A DNA stretch of 64,000 nt from Tolypeutes matacus (lineage: Eukaryota > Chordata > Mammalia > Cingulata > Chlamyphoridae), in NCBI GenBank assembly GCA_026826555.1, contig JAKSZT010020895.1, forward strand, positions 20,436-84,435. The letters run 5' to 3'. Below are positions 1 to 12,863 of this stretch, one piece after another (within the stretch, counting starts at the first letter, position 1; every line of letters starts with the position of its first letter). The notes beneath the pieces are model-generated. The model saw only the letters and a program-made list of their open reading frames with translations, was not told the origin of the DNA and searched no databases. A program made the translations under genes and the position numbers.

Positions 1-1019
1 AGACCTTCCACTTAATATTTCAAATGAATTTTATATTTTCAAAGTCTTCTCCTGGTCAATAACTGTAGGAGAATTAAGTGCAAAAACAACAATCTAACAA
101 CAAAGAAAAAAATGACTTATTGGGACCAAAGACTTAAGAGAGCATGACAAAGAATATTTTATTTTCAATTAATCAACATGTATTTGAAATTCTCAAAACC
201 AAGAAGGCACAAAAGTGAATAGAAAAGCTTAAGGCTTTGTGCATCACCGAAGTACTTAATAGATAAGTATGGCAGAGGATCATTATTAACCAACTTCCAA
301 AATGTTTCAATCCAGCTCAGATAATATCTATATACCAAATTCCAACTAAGAAGTCTTGTCAGAAAGAAAGAGAAGTTCTTAAAATAAATACATAAATAGG
401 AATTTGGACTTAAAATTTGAGAAGGAAAATTATGTGTAATATGAGAAAAAAACATATAAATATAAATCAAGAAATATTTGATACTTAATTTCAGGTTCCT
501 TAAATATAACAATGGCAGATCCTTAAATCTGAATCTCTTCACTAATCCTCCAAAACTCATACTGTGTAACACAACAGGCACATAAAATTGTATATAACTA
601 AGAAATTCAGCATAACTAAGATCCCAAGACCACTATGAACTTCAAATTATCTCTAAATAGAGAAGAAACAACAACAAAAACAAACACCAAATTCTAACAG
701 ATATCTCTGGAGCTTATAGTACTTGCCTGAAGGATGAGTAAAGGAAACCTGAAGAGACAGTGGGGAAGAGAAGAGGGAAGCAGAAACTCAAGCGAAACAA
801 ACACAACCAGAATCACCTATAGAAGAATAAGACACACTACTTTTAAAATGACTACAAAGAAAGGTCTGACTGAGATCTGGTAAATCAGAGATTTAGTAAA
901 AGAAAATAGCTTGAAATTATGTAGGACTTAAGATGGTGTATATATTGGCAGGGGAATTCACAGCCATAGATGTTATATTAAAAAGAAGAAAGAGTTAAAA
1001 CTGAAGACCTACTTCCATA
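1..1019. other. A-rich stretch without a recognisable gene
   Basis: The plus strand is A-rich with many in-frame stops. A 138-codon open frame on the minus strand (165-581) has low-complexity, aromatic-rich residues, matches nothing I recognise, and is best explained by A/T composition. The stretch runs into an L1 ORF2 remnant at about 1,020 and may be its degraded upstream part, but I could not match it to a specific L1 section. Confidence 0.4.
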
Positions 1020-4000
1020 CCTGGAGGAATTAGAAAAATAACAATAAACTAACCTCAAAGCAAGTAGAAAGATGGAAATATAAAAGATGAGAGCAGAGCT
1101 AAATGAAATTGAAAATAAGGAAACTCTAGAAAAAATTTTGAAAATCCAAAAGTTGGTTCTTTAAGATTAATAAAATTGACCATCACTTAGCTAGACTACC
1201 AAAGAAAAAAGAGAGAAGATGCAAATACATAAAATAAGAAATGATGAAGTGGATATCACCACTGACCCCACAGAAGTAAATAGTATCATAAGAGGATATT
1301 TTAAAAAATTGTATGCCAATAATGGATAATTTAGAGGAAATGGACAAATTCCTAGAAACACACATGCAGTTGACAAAAGAAAAAATTGGTGAACTCAACA
1401 GACCAAACACAAGTAATGAGATTGAATTACTCATCAAAAACCTACCGACAAAGAAGTGCCCAGAACAAGATGGCTTGATAGGTGAATTCTACAAAACATT
1501 CCAGAAAGAACTAACACCAAATGTGCATAAACTCTTCCAAAAAAGCAAAGTGGATGAACCATTGTCCAACTCATATTATGATGTCAGGACCACCTAAATA
1601 CCAAAGCCAAACAAAGACACCACAAGAAAGGAAAACTATACACCAATCCCTCTAATGAACCTAAATGCTAAAATACTCAACAAAATAATTGCTAATCCTA
1701 TTGAACAATACATCAAATGAATTATTCACCATTACCAAGTGGGTTTTTTCCTTTGTATTCAAGGATGGTTCAGCATAAGAAAATCAATCAATGTAATACA
1801 CAACATAAACAGAAAGAAAAAAATCACATGATCATCTCTAAAGATGCAGAAAACATATTAGACAAAACACAGCACCTTCTCTTCATAAATACACTTCAAA
1901 AGTTAGGAATAGGAGGAAACTTCTTCAATATGATAAAAAAGTATATATGAAAAACCATAGATAACACCATATTTAATGCTGAAATTGTATAAGCTTTCCC
2001 TCTAAGATTGGAACAAGACAAGAAGGCCCAATGTCACCACACTTATTTAACATTATGTTAGAAGAACTTGCTTGAGCACTTCAGCAAGAATAAGATATAA
2101 AATCATCCAAATTAGAAAGGAAGAAGTAAATATTTCACTATTTGCAGATGACATGATCCTAAACATAGAAAGCAAGGAGAAATCTACAGCAAAGCTTCTA
2201 GAACTTATAAATGAGTTTAGCAAAGTGGCAAGTTGTAAAATAAATGTGCAAAAATCTGTAGTATTTCTGTACACTGCTAATGAGCAAACTCAGAAGGAAA
2301 TCAAGAAAAAAAATTCCATTTACAATAGCAACTAAAGGAAATAAATAACTAAGAATAAATGTAGCTAAAGATGTAAATGACTTATATGCAGAAAACTACA
2401 CAACACTGGTAAAGGAAATCACAGAAGACCCAAGTAAGCAGAAGAATATTCCCTTTTCATAGACAGGAATACTAAACATCATTAATATGTCTGTCCTTCC
2501 CAAACTGATCTATAATTTTAACACAATCCCAATAAAAATTACCACAATATTTTTTTACTGAATTGGAATAGCTACTACAAAATTTATTTGGAAGGACAAG
2601 TGGCCCCAAATAGCCAAAGACATATAGAAAAATAAAAATTAAATCAGAGGAATCACACTACCTAACTTTCAAACATACTACAAAACTACAGTGGCTAAAA
2701 ATGCATGGTAATGGAAAAAAGGATAGACATACTGACCAATGTAACAGAATTGAGAGTTCCAATTCAGAACCTTAGATATAGAGTCAATGAGTATTCAACA
2801 AGGCCATCAAGCCCTTTCATATGATATGGAGAGCATGGCCTCTTCAATAATTGGTGCTTGGAGACCTGGATATCCATATCCAACAGAATGAGAAAGGAAC
2901 ACCATCTCACAGCTTATATAAAAATAAACTCAAGATAGATCAAAGATATAAATAGAAGAGTCAAGATAATAAAGATATTGGAAGAAAATGTAGGGGAGCA
3001 TCTACAGGAATGTGTTTTAAGAAATGGTTTCATGAACTTTACACCCGTAACATGAGCATGAAAGGAAAAATAGACAAATGGGACCTTCTCAAAAAATAAA
3101 TAAATAAATAAATAAATAAGTTTGCACCTCAAAGGAGTTTGTCAAGAGAGTCAAAAGGCAGTCTACTGAAAGGGAAACAATATTTGATAACCATTTATCT
3201 GATAGTGGCCTAAAATACAGCATATGTAAAAAATCTTATGCCTTGAAAATAAAAAGACAAACACCCCATTTAACAAAATGGGCAAGTGATTTGAATCGAC
3301 CCTTCTCCATAGAAGAAATCCAAATGGCTGAAAAGCAAATGGAAAGATGCCCAATATCACTATCTATTAGGGCAATGCAAATCAAAACTACTATGAGATA
3401 ATTTTACACCTATTAAACTGGTGGCTATTAAAAAAACTGGGGACTACAAGTGTTGGAAAGGATGTGGATGAATGGGAACCCTTATCCACTGCTGGTGGAA
3501 ATGTAGAATAGTGCAACCATTATGGAGGACAGTTTGTTGGTTTCATTGGATGCTAACTATAAAGCTGCCATATGATCCAGCAATCCCACTGCAGGGTATA
3601 TACACAGAAGAATTGAAAGTAGGGACATCAACAGATATATGCACACCAATATTCTTAGCAACATTATTCACTATTGCCAAAAGTTAGAAACAACCAAAAT
3701 GTCCATCAACACGTGAAAGGATAAACAAATTGTGGTATATGCATACAATGGAATATTACTTGGCTGTAAAAATAAATGCACATGGATAACATGGATGAAT
3801 CCAAAAAACCTTATGTTGAGTGAAACAAACCAGGAACTGAAGGACAAATATGACATGACCTCACGGATATGAATTAAGCAAATTGAGCAAACTCACAGAA
3901 CTATTTGGAAGGTAGGTATACAGGAGACAGAAAGGGAGAAGAAGGTTGTGAACCAAGGCCCATATGGACAAAATCTATAATAAGTTGGAGGGATATAGTT

Positions 4001-4740
4001 GTGCAATTGATGGGCATGACAGTGGTGCAGTGATGCTATTGGGTGGGTGGTGCTGGGCTGTGAGGAGGGTAGGGTCGAGATAGTAGAGCGGACTGTCCAC
4101 AGAACTGGGGTGAGTGTTGGGGGAGAGTCAGGTGTCAGGTGAACCTGGGATTTGTGGGTATGTGGTTGAAACTTCAACGTTGGAATTTTTCTTTTGGCAA
4201 ATATGACAGGGGAGGGTTACTAGTTTAGGGTGTTGGATATGGGAGGTATGTGGCACAAGGCACATCAGGGACTGGCTTCTAGGGAGTGTCTGAGTGATTG
4301 TCTTGTCATAATGTGTTAAAACTCTGGGTGGAGACCCACATAATGAGTAGGAAGGTTCTCCGTCTCCCATCCTGGGGAGTCCTGCTATGTTCTCGAATAG
4401 AGGGGTTGGAGTCTCTTGAGACCATAGGCAATGCCTAGTAGGGGAGGACAGACCAGTATGTCAAGCCCCCAGTGTTGTTGCAAGTAACTATGAATCTTCT
4501 TCAAGGAGTTAAGCTTGGTGTTTGCCACGGGTCCCAAGGGGAGGGAGAGATTGGAATAGAATAGATTGAACATGGAGCATTTTGGGGGCAAAGGAAGTGT
4601 TCTACATGATCTGGTAATGATGGATACAGCCATGTTAAATTTTTTCCAATTTTATAAAATATATGGTCCAAAATGTAAACCATAATGTAAATCATTGACC
4701 ATGGTGATATAAAAATATAAATGTAAGTAAGGAATGGGTT
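1020..4740 (+). mobile_element. LINE-1 remnant: 3' part of ORF2 plus 3' UTR
   Basis: Translation in shifting frames gives L1 ORF2 blocks in order. The fragment LNRPNTSNEIELLIKNLPTK precedes the reverse transcriptase at about 1,405-1,465. [17 protein letters not shown] follows at about 1,830-1,880. The catalytic FADD box is at 2,141-2,152, and GTLIHCWWKCRIVQPLWR in the C-terminal cysteine region is at about 3,474-3,530. Frames are broken many times, so the element is dead. G-rich non-coding sequence from about 3,890 to 4,740 is the probable 3' UTR; its end resembles the tail of the long repeat family elsewhere in the window (caaaatgtaaaccataatg). L1 ORF2 normally encodes an endonuclease and reverse transcriptase; the endonuclease part is not recognisable here. 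Confidence 0.9.
3093..3119. repeat. AAAT microsatellite
   Basis: About six tandem copies of a four-base A/T unit lie inside the L1 ORF2 remnant. Confidence 0.9.
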
Positions 4741-5874
4741 AAGAATTGTGAACTAACTAAGAGTAAAGAACATGCAGGTTCCTAGAATCTTCTTCCAACA
4801 GGCCCAAGGAATGTGAAGTGGGGTCTCGTCAGTGAGAGGATGTGCTTGAAGGCCATACTTGCAGGCATACAGACAGTTATGTCAAAACTTCCCCTTGCAC
4901 AATTTGCAAGATTGGCAAGGGTTCTGAGATTCAGAATCCCTTAAAAGAGGCAGCCTGAAGACTGCCAGTGGGAGTCTCACATAGGAAAGGATGTTCTGCC
5001 TGGTGTAGCATTTTACCCAGGACCTGATGTTGTATTTTACCCTGGAAGGGGCTGTTGCTTGTACACTCTACCCAGGTTTTGTTTCCAATCAGGTCTCTGG
5101 TCAGATGTTAAACAGTATTTCCCAGCCTTGTGAAAGACCAGATGTTGAGTTTTCCCCTGGTTTGGTGAGTGTTTGCAAATATATTCTTGCTCTCTTACCA
5201 TTGTACTGTCTAATTGGTTTAGTGCATTATATTGTGAGTAAACAATAATTGTGATTATTTGAAAGTTTATTAATGTTGGATATAGATTGCTAGTCTTTGG
5301 TGAGTGATTGTACATATATGTTCATCTTTGCTCTATATTATATAATTAACCCATTTCTCTTTGTTATATTTTTATTACCCAATTATTGTGATTGCTTAAT
5401 CTAAATTCTTACAAATATTATCCATTTACCTAAATAAATCTTTCTTTTAGTTAATATTCTAAGTTTTCACATCTTCTTTAGTAGAAAACATGGTTAGTAG
5501 AAATATTTCAATATTAGTACAACTGTAACAAATGAGCCATCCACATGTAAAATATTATTAATAGGGGAAAGGGGAAATCCCTTCTATTCTGTACATCACT
5601 TTTCTGTGACCTAGAGCATCTTTAAAGACAAAATGAAAAAATTAAGACACTTGGGGAATAAAAGGAAGAAAATGTCACTGTACATACAAGCCAACAGATC
5701 TTACATTGATGAAAGACATAATGTCAAAAAATTTTTCTTTAATTTTATATATTTAAATCACGTTTATTATTCCAATTTATTATTTTTTTACTTTGTTATT
5801 TTTAAAACTATCATTTTTATTTCATTTTCTTATTAATTGTATTTATTTTGATGGCTTAATTTTTAAAAAAGTTT
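4741..5874. other. Unclassified non-coding stretch, possibly an LTR-like repeat
   Basis: No coding frame is convincing. 4,780-5,250 is less AT-rich than its surroundings and contains the phrases accaggacctgatgttg (near 5,017) and agaccagatgttgag (near 5,133), which look like an internal partial repeat. An AATAAA occurs near 5,433. This could be an old solo LTR or 3' UTR of an unrecognised element. The last 400 bases are simple AT-rich sequence. Confidence 0.3.
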
Positions 5875-7483
5875 TGGGTCACAGAAGGGTACAACTCTGG
5901 CAGTGGAGGATCATTGGTGTGGGGTGTCAGTTATGGGGGACACATGGGAGGAAGTTAACCTGGGACATATTTATAAGGCATATGAATGTGTTCAAGTGTC
6001 CATGTGGCACTCTCATGGTGGAGATTTACAGAATAACTGAAATAATATCAAATTCCCATCCTGGAGAGCTCTACCACATCCTCTAATGGGACAGCAAGAA
6101 CCCCTGAGTACAGGGGCAGTGACTGGTGAAGTAGGATGGGCCATTGACAGTCACTTGAAATTGATGTCTTTATGTATGAACATTTACTTTTGAAATTGAA
6201 ACTTAACCTAGTATTATAAGGTGCCTAAGATTTACTGCCTGAGAGCCTCCATGTTCCTCAAATGTGGCCTCTCTCGAAGCCAAACTCAGCATATAAATGC
6301 ATTATCTTCCCAACATCTTTGGACATGTGTCTTTGGGATGAGCCTCCCTGGCACCAAGGGATTACTGCCAACAACCAATTAGCAATGCAACTGTAAAAAG
6401 AGCTTGACCAAAAGGGCAGAAGTGTAAAGACAAATTAGTTCAAATGGCTAAGAGACATCAAAGTGAGTCAGGAGGTCATTCCGAGTTTACAGTTATGCAC
6501 TTTTCAGCAGAATCTCATTAATTGCCAAAGTAAATATTGTCTCTATTGCAGGGCTCCTGAAGGCTCTGGAGGCATCCACACTCTATAGGCAGGTCAGACA
6601 GCTCAAGAGTTTTGTGTTTTAACAGTGGACACTACTTGGGAATTTATACTCCCCAGTGTGCATAGTTAGACTCAGTTGTATTTTCCCTGTACATGGCTCT
6701 TCTGGCCCATTCTATTTGAACCTATAGCTAGTAATAGAGTTGATAGGTGTATGTCCAAGGGATTTAAATCTTTGTCCTCTCTATATGCCAGGTAGGCAAT
6801 GAATCTCAACAGATTTGCACGACCAGTCCAGTTCATCAGACTCACCAAGGACTACAAACAAGGAGATAATGATTGACAATGGCCATCCCAAGGAACAGAG
6901 AAAGTCTGCAACTGTACACAAGAAAGCCCAATCCATCTGTCCCATGGGATCTAAGCCCACTCCCAATTAGAGGCAGAGCAGGCATCACCATCTCAGAATC
7001 CTCATGATTGAGGAAAGAACAATGGATTAAGTAGACTTACTGTTATTCTATGATAGAATTATTTTGATTCTAGCAAATGAAGAACTTTCATCACTGGTGT
7101 CGAGTCAGTGGCCACTGGGAATTCTAAGGGGAAGGACAGGGAAAACAGTGTAATCTTGGGGCATTATCAGGACTTGGGTATTGTACTGAATGGTATTGCA
7201 ATGACAGATGCAGGCCATGATATATCTTGTCATAAATTACAAGATTGTGTGGAAGAGAGTGTAAACTACAATGTAAACCATAGTCCTCACTTAAGGGCAA
7301 TGCTCCAAAATGTGTTCACCAATTATAACAAATCTCCCACACTAATGAAACTGTTGTTAATGTGAGAAAATGTGGGTGGTGTAGGGAATCGGGCATATGG
7401 GAATCTCTTATATTTTTTATGTGACATTTATGTAGTCTAAGTATCTTATGAAAAATAAAATTTATATTAAAAATAAAATAAAA
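5875..7483 (+). mobile_element. Long lineage-specific non-coding repeat, copy 1 (near full length)
   Basis: This 1.6 kb sequence recurs at 9,905-12,850, 24,785-25,541, 31,892-32,263, 57,655-59,450 and 63,953-64,000. Shared landmarks include the block gaaacttaacctagtattat near 6,198, cagcatataaatgcatt near 6,287, ggccactgggaattct near 7,110 and the tail catatgggaatctcttat near 7,393. It ends in an A-rich tail with AATAAA-like motifs, as expected of L1-mobilised elements. It has no ORF of note. The last 350 bases resemble L1 3' UTR sequence at 4,500-4,740 and 12,490-12,850. I infer a non-autonomous or L1-derived xenarthran family; its official name is unknown to me. Confidence 0.75.
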
Positions 7484-7489
7484 ATGGGT

Positions 7490-8590
7490 AAAAAATTTTA
7501 ATGAGATATCACTTCACACCTATTAGAATGACCACCTTTTGAAAGTCAGAAAACTACAAGTTTTGGAGAAGATGTGGATAGATAGGAATGCTTATTTATT
7601 TTTCATGGGAATGTAGATTGGTACAGCCACTGTGGGGGACTTTTTGATAGTTCCTAAGGAAGTTGATACAGGCCATGTGACCCTGTAATACCATTATTAC
7701 GTGGATACCCAGAAGAACTGACAGCAGTGACATGAATAGACATCTGCGTAACCATGCTCATAGCAACATTATTTACGATTACCAAATGATGGAAATAACC
7801 CAGATGTCCATCAACAGATGAATGGATTAAAAATTTTGGTGTATAAACAAGATGGAATTTTAAGAATCCATAATAAGAAATGAAGTCATGAAGCTTATGA
7901 CAAAATGGATGAACCTGAGGCACATTATGCTGCATGAAACAAGAAAGACACAAATGGACAAATTATATATGATTGCACAATTATGAACTAAATATATTTG
8001 GTAAACTCATGGAGTTAAGAATTAGAAAATAGGTCACCAGAAGTTAGAATGAGGGTACAGAATGGAAAGCTGAGGGTTAATCTGTGCAAATTTGGTTTAA
8101 AAGATTGTTTGTAAATCTTTGTAAATGAATAGAAATCATCAAAGCACATATGGAGCTGTTATATGGGTATGCTAATGGTAGAAAAGGAAAATCTGAAAAT
8201 ATTTATATTACATGAAAGAAATCTAAAATAAAAATGTAACATGGGTCTGTATAACATAGTGAAACCTTTTGTGAAATACAATCATTGTTGATATTGCATA
8301 TATATGACTGATTTTACAAAATATAAATACAAATAAACTGGAGAGGTGGAATCAGAATAGCAGCTTTGTACACCAGTGGAAGCATGGAAAGATTGAGAGG
8401 TGATGAGTTTTTTGTTTGTTTGTTGTTTATTATTATTATTATTAATGAAAATGCTCTAAACATGACTGAAGTTATGAATGCACAACTATGTGATTATACC
8501 AAATACCAGTGATTGAATGTTTTGGATGGATTTATGTTTTATTAATATGTTTCAAGAAAATGAATTTGTTAAAAATAAAAAAGAAGTACA
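7490..8590 (+). mobile_element. LINE-1 3' end (ORF2 C-terminus and 3' UTR)
   Basis: The sequence starts at the ORF2 segment usually reading RYHLTPVRMA (atgagatatcacttcacacc, near 7,501). It continues through the tail region that normally encodes the conserved tryptophan/cysteine block and 'MEYYAAIKND' equivalents. A non-coding 3' UTR follows, with the phrase gcacaactatgtgattatacc near 8,480, and an A-rich end near 8,575-8,590. All frames are broken. It directly abuts the long repeat at its 5' side. Confidence 0.85.
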
Positions 8591-8889
8591 GATAAGAAAA
8601 ATAATTATATTTTGATCACCTAAAGTTTGATTGTAATGAATTCCTTTCAAAAGTTTCTATGCATACATTTTTTCTTATACATTTTATATTATAAAATATA
8701 TTTACCATTATATATTTACCATTAAGTATATTTACCATTATATAGTAATAATTTTCCCATTCATTAAAATCTATTATTTAATTTAATGTTGATAGTTCAT
8801 TGAGTTCATGAACCATTTTTAACTTATTGATTCCCAGTTTTGGGATAATTATATTTTTTCAATTACCTCTTGTATGAATAAAAAGGATT
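8591..8889. other. AT-rich spacer
   Basis: Very AT-rich sequence with a short duplicated phrase (tatatttaccatta repeated near 8,697, 8,709 and 8,727). No gene or recognisable mobile element. Confidence 0.5.
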
Positions 8890-9902
8890 GATTCATCTAA
8901 AAAAGATTAATATGAATAAATCAGTAGTGTTTTTATATACTATGTGATCAATCTGAGGAGCAAGTAAGAAAAAATCCCATTTATAATAGCAACTAAATGA
9001 ACCAAATATTTAAGAATAAGCTTAATCAAGGACAGAAAAGACCTGTATTCAGAAAACTACAAAACGTTGCTAAAAGGAAAAAAAGAATGCCTAAATAGAT
9101 GAAAGGGCGTTCAGTATTCATGGATTGGAAGGCTAAATATAGTTAAGACATCAGTTCTAACCAAGTTGATTCACAGATTTAATGCAATACCAGTAAAAAT
9201 CTTACAGCATTTTTTACAGGAAAGGAAAAGCCATTTATCAAATTTCTTTGGAAGGGTAAGGGTCCCTGAGTAGCTAAAAATGTCTCAAAAGAAAAATGAA
9301 ATTGCATGACTCTAACTTACTGACTTTAAATCATATTACTTAGCTACAGTGGTAAAAAAAGAGCATTGTACTGGCATAAAGAATGACATATTTACCAATG
9401 GAATAGAATTGAGAATTCTGAAACAGATGCTCCCATCTACGGTCAAGTTATTTTTGGCAGGGCTGTCAAGCCCACCAAGCTGGGTGATTACTGTCTATTG
9501 AACAAATTTTGATGGGATAACTGGATATCTATAGCTAAAAGGAAAAAAGGGGGACACCTATCATACTACTTATATGAAAAATTTACTCAAAATGAATTAA
9601 GGACATAAATACAAATCTAGAAACATAAAAATTTAGAAGAAAATTAGTCTTCAAGATTTGGTAGGTTTCTTAAACCTTACACCGAAAACATTAGCATCAA
9701 AAGAAAAAAAAATAGAAAAAAATTTAAATTCTTTTATCATTCAAATAACTTTGTTAAGAGGGTAAAAAGGCAGGCTACTCAATGGGAGAAAGTTTTTGGA
9801 AAACTCATTTCTGATAAAAGTTTGATCTCCATGTTATATAAAAAGATAATACTACTGAATGATGAAATGACAAGCAAAATAATTTTAAAATGAGCAAAAT
9901 TG
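8890..9902 (+). mobile_element. LINE-1 ORF2 fragment
   Basis: The stretch encodes broken ORF2 blocks downstream of the reverse transcriptase core. aaaaaatcccatttataatagcaact near 8,971 corresponds to the usual LPFTIAS segment, followed by the KDLY, FPCSWIGR-like and GITLPDF-like regions. The fragment stops at the junction with an inverted copy of the long repeat at about 9,903. Sequence at the far side of the repeat block (12,844-12,863, ttttaaaaaatgggcaaaa) resembles the sequence at its left edge (9,882-9,899), so the block may have inserted here with a diverged target duplication. Confidence 0.8.
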
Positions 9903-9904
9903 TC

Positions 9905-10700
9905 TAGATGTTTCTAGAGCCCTCAGGAGCCCTGCTGTTTGAGGCAATGTTTACTGGGGCAGTCAATGATATCCCCCTGAGACATGTACATGTGTAACCT
10001 CTGGAATGACCTCCCAACTCACTTTGAAAGCTCATAGATATAAAAACTCATTTATACTCAATATTTCCCCCTTTTGGTCAAGATATTTTTCCATATGCAT
10101 TGCTAATTGGCACTTGTTAATAATCCATTTGTGCCAGGGAAGCTTATCCTGGGGGGTGTGAGGGAAGGTAGTATGTTTATATGCTGAGTTTGGTTTAGAG
10201 AGAGACCTCATTTGAGCAACAAGGAGGCTTTCAGGATACAATTATTAGACAATATTTAACATAGGTTAAATTTCAATTTCATAAGAAAATGTTCATAAAT
10301 ACAATCATCAATATCAAGGCCTGGCATAATGGTCTGTCCTGCTTTGCTAGGTACATGTATTTGGTGGATTCTTGTCACTCTATTAGAGAATATAGCAGGA
10401 TACCCCAGGATGGGAATTCAATACTCTTTTGGTTATAGTGTGGGTCTCTACTCACTGAGAAAACCTCCAATGACCACTTAATCTTATTCATATGCCATAG
10501 AGGCATGCCCCATGTTCACTCCTCCCACACATCCCCCATCACCAATGCCCCATATCAGGGATCCTCCACTGCCACAATTGTGACTCATCAGTGATCCAAA
10601 ACCTTCCCAAAAACAAAACCAAAAAATTAAACAAATAAAACTAATAAGAAAATGAAATAATAAAAATAACAAATGAAATAAAAATAGTGATAAAAGTTAA
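9905..10700 (-). mobile_element. Long lineage-specific repeat, inverted copy 2 (5' half)
   Basis: The reverse complement matches the first half of copies 1 and 6. Landmarks include tatgctgagtttggttt near 10,179 and caggatgggaattcaatac near 10,405. It lies back to back with a forward copy that begins about 40 bases downstream, which gives an inverted-repeat arrangement. Confidence 0.75.
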
Positions 10701-10739
10701 AATAAAAAATAAAGCAAAAAAATTTTTACTCAATATGTC

Positions 10740-12480
10740 CTTCTTTATGGTAAGCTCTGTTGTTTATTATGTACAATTATAGGCATGGCAGACAATTACA
10801 GGAATTTGGCACCCTATCAGTGAGCCTTACTTTGTGTATATATGCTCCCTAGTGTAAGAGTTAGACTTATTTAAATTATCACTACACATAACTCTTCTGC
10901 CCCATTTATTTGAACCTATAATTAGCAGTATACTCATTAAATATATGTCCCAGAGACTTAAAAGAAAAAAAACATAAGGGTGGAATGAACTAGCAATGGA
11001 AGAACGATGATATAAAGGCAGTCACCCAATAAATGAGGTAATACTGAATTCCCAGCCTGGAGAGATCTGTCACATTCTCCAAGGTAGCAGCAACAGTTCC
11101 CCGAGTGCAGGGCCAGTGTCTGGCAAAAGAGGATGGCCCACAGTTGGGCTCTTGTTATTGATGACTACCCTTATGAGTTTATGCTCTTGTAATTGAAACT
11201 TAGCCTACTGTTATGGGGTGCCTAAGACTTGCCACCTGAGAGCCTCCTCATTGCTCAAATGTGGCCTCTCTCTAAACCAAACTCAGCATATGAATGCATT
11301 GCCTTCCACCCAACATTGGACAGGACTCCCAAGGATGAGCCTCCCTGACAACGAGGGACTAATACCAAATGCCAACTGGAAACACGACTGGTAAACAACC
11401 TTGAATAAAAGGGGGAAATGTAAAGAGAAATGAGTTCATGTGGCTAAGAGACTTCAAAGAGAGTCAGGAGGTCATCCCAGAGGTAATGCTTATGCACATC
11501 TCAGTAGGATCTCATAGAACACCAAAGTGGATATCACCCAACACAGAGGGAATCCTGAGGGCTGTGGAGACACCCAGCTCCTATATAAGGGGGGATAGCC
11601 CCAGAGATTGATGCCTTATCAGTGGGCTCTACTTTGGAATCTGTGCTCCTGAGAGTGTCAGAGTTGGACTCAAATAAGTCCTACCTGCACATGGTCCATC
11701 AGTTCCTTCTATTCAAACCTATTTGTGAGGCTTGGGTTTGTAGGTGTACTTCCAGAGACTGGAGCCTCTGTTCTGCCTATGTGCCAGCTGTTCCAGGAAT
11801 CTCAGTGGAGCTGCAACTCCTACTCTACAGCTCAAAGGTCTCACCCAAGTCACCTGGTGAGGAGACGATGATGATGGAAAATGGCCATCCCAGGGAATGA
11901 GAGAGCCTGCAGCTGAAGGCAGGATAATCCCATCCACCATATCCATGGGATATAAGCTCACTCACACTTGGAGATGGAGTGGACATCACCACTCCAGTGC
12001 CCTCAGGATTGGGGGAAGAGCTATGGACTAGAGTGGACTTAATGGTATTCTGTTGTAGATATATTGTGATTCAAGCAATGGAAGAAATTATAACAATGAG
12101 GTGAAGCCAGTGGCCACTAGATGCTTTGGGGGCAGGGAGGGGAAGGGCAGTTCTAATACAGGGGCTTTTACAGGACTTGGGGATTGTCCTGAGTGATGTT
12201 GTGGTGATGGATATAGACCATTTTACATCAGTGTATACCATGCAGAACTGTGTGGGAGAGAGTGTGGGTACGAATGAACTGTGGTCTATGCTTAGTGGCA
12301 AAGCCCCAGGATGTGTATATCCATTGCAGGTGATGTGCCACACTAATGAAAGATGTTTATGTCAGATGTTATGGGAGATATGGGAGGTGGAGATCATGGG
12401 AATCCCTGTAAATTTTGTGTAGCATTTATGTAATCTAAGCATCTTTTAAAATATGTATGAAAAAAATAATAAAAAATTTA
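10740..12480 (+). mobile_element. Long lineage-specific repeat, forward mosaic copy 3
   Basis: Two forward pieces are joined. 10,740-10,960 matches the middle of the family, the same part that is found again at 11,600-11,760. From 10,961 a second piece begins near the 5' end of the family and runs through to an A-rich tail at 12,440-12,480. The order is therefore middle, 5' part, middle, 3' end, which points to two overlapping insertions or a partial duplication. No coding frame was found. Confidence 0.7.
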
Positions 12481-12489
12481 AAAAAGTAA

Positions 12490-12850
12490 AAAAATAAAGG
12501 CAGTGGTTACCAGAGGTTCTGAGGTGAGGGAGAGGGAAGACAAGGAGGCTTTTTGGGGACATTGGATTTGTCCTGAATGACATTGCATGACAGATACAGG
12601 TCAGTATACATGCTTTCAAAACTTATAAAATTGTGCAATACAAAGTAAAAATATAATGTAAACTATAGTCCATGGTTAGCAGCAATACATCAGTATGTGT
12701 TGTGTTCATCAACTATACCACACTAATGAAAAATGTTGTTAATGGGGGAGATTGTGGGAGGAGGAGGGATGGGGTATATGGGAATCCTCTGTATTTTGAG
12801 GTAAAATTTATGTAAAGTAAAGCTGCTTTAAAAATAAAAATATATTTTAA
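12490..12850 (+). mobile_element. L1-type 3' UTR tail next to copy 3
   Basis: The block starts with gcagtggttaccagagg, resembling the start of many L1 3' UTR ends. It continues through caggtcagtatacatgc, a T-rich centre and tatgggaatcctctgtatt, then an A-rich end. It repeats the 3' portion of the adjacent long-repeat copy (about 12,120-12,480) in diverged form, so the same tail occurs twice in direct order within 700 bases. Confidence 0.6.
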
Positions 12851-12863
12851 AAAATGGGCAAAA

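Noticed and set aside
165..581. 138-codon open frame on the minus strand
   Set aside because: Residues are low-complexity and A/T-driven, with no domain, and the frame lies beside an L1 remnant.
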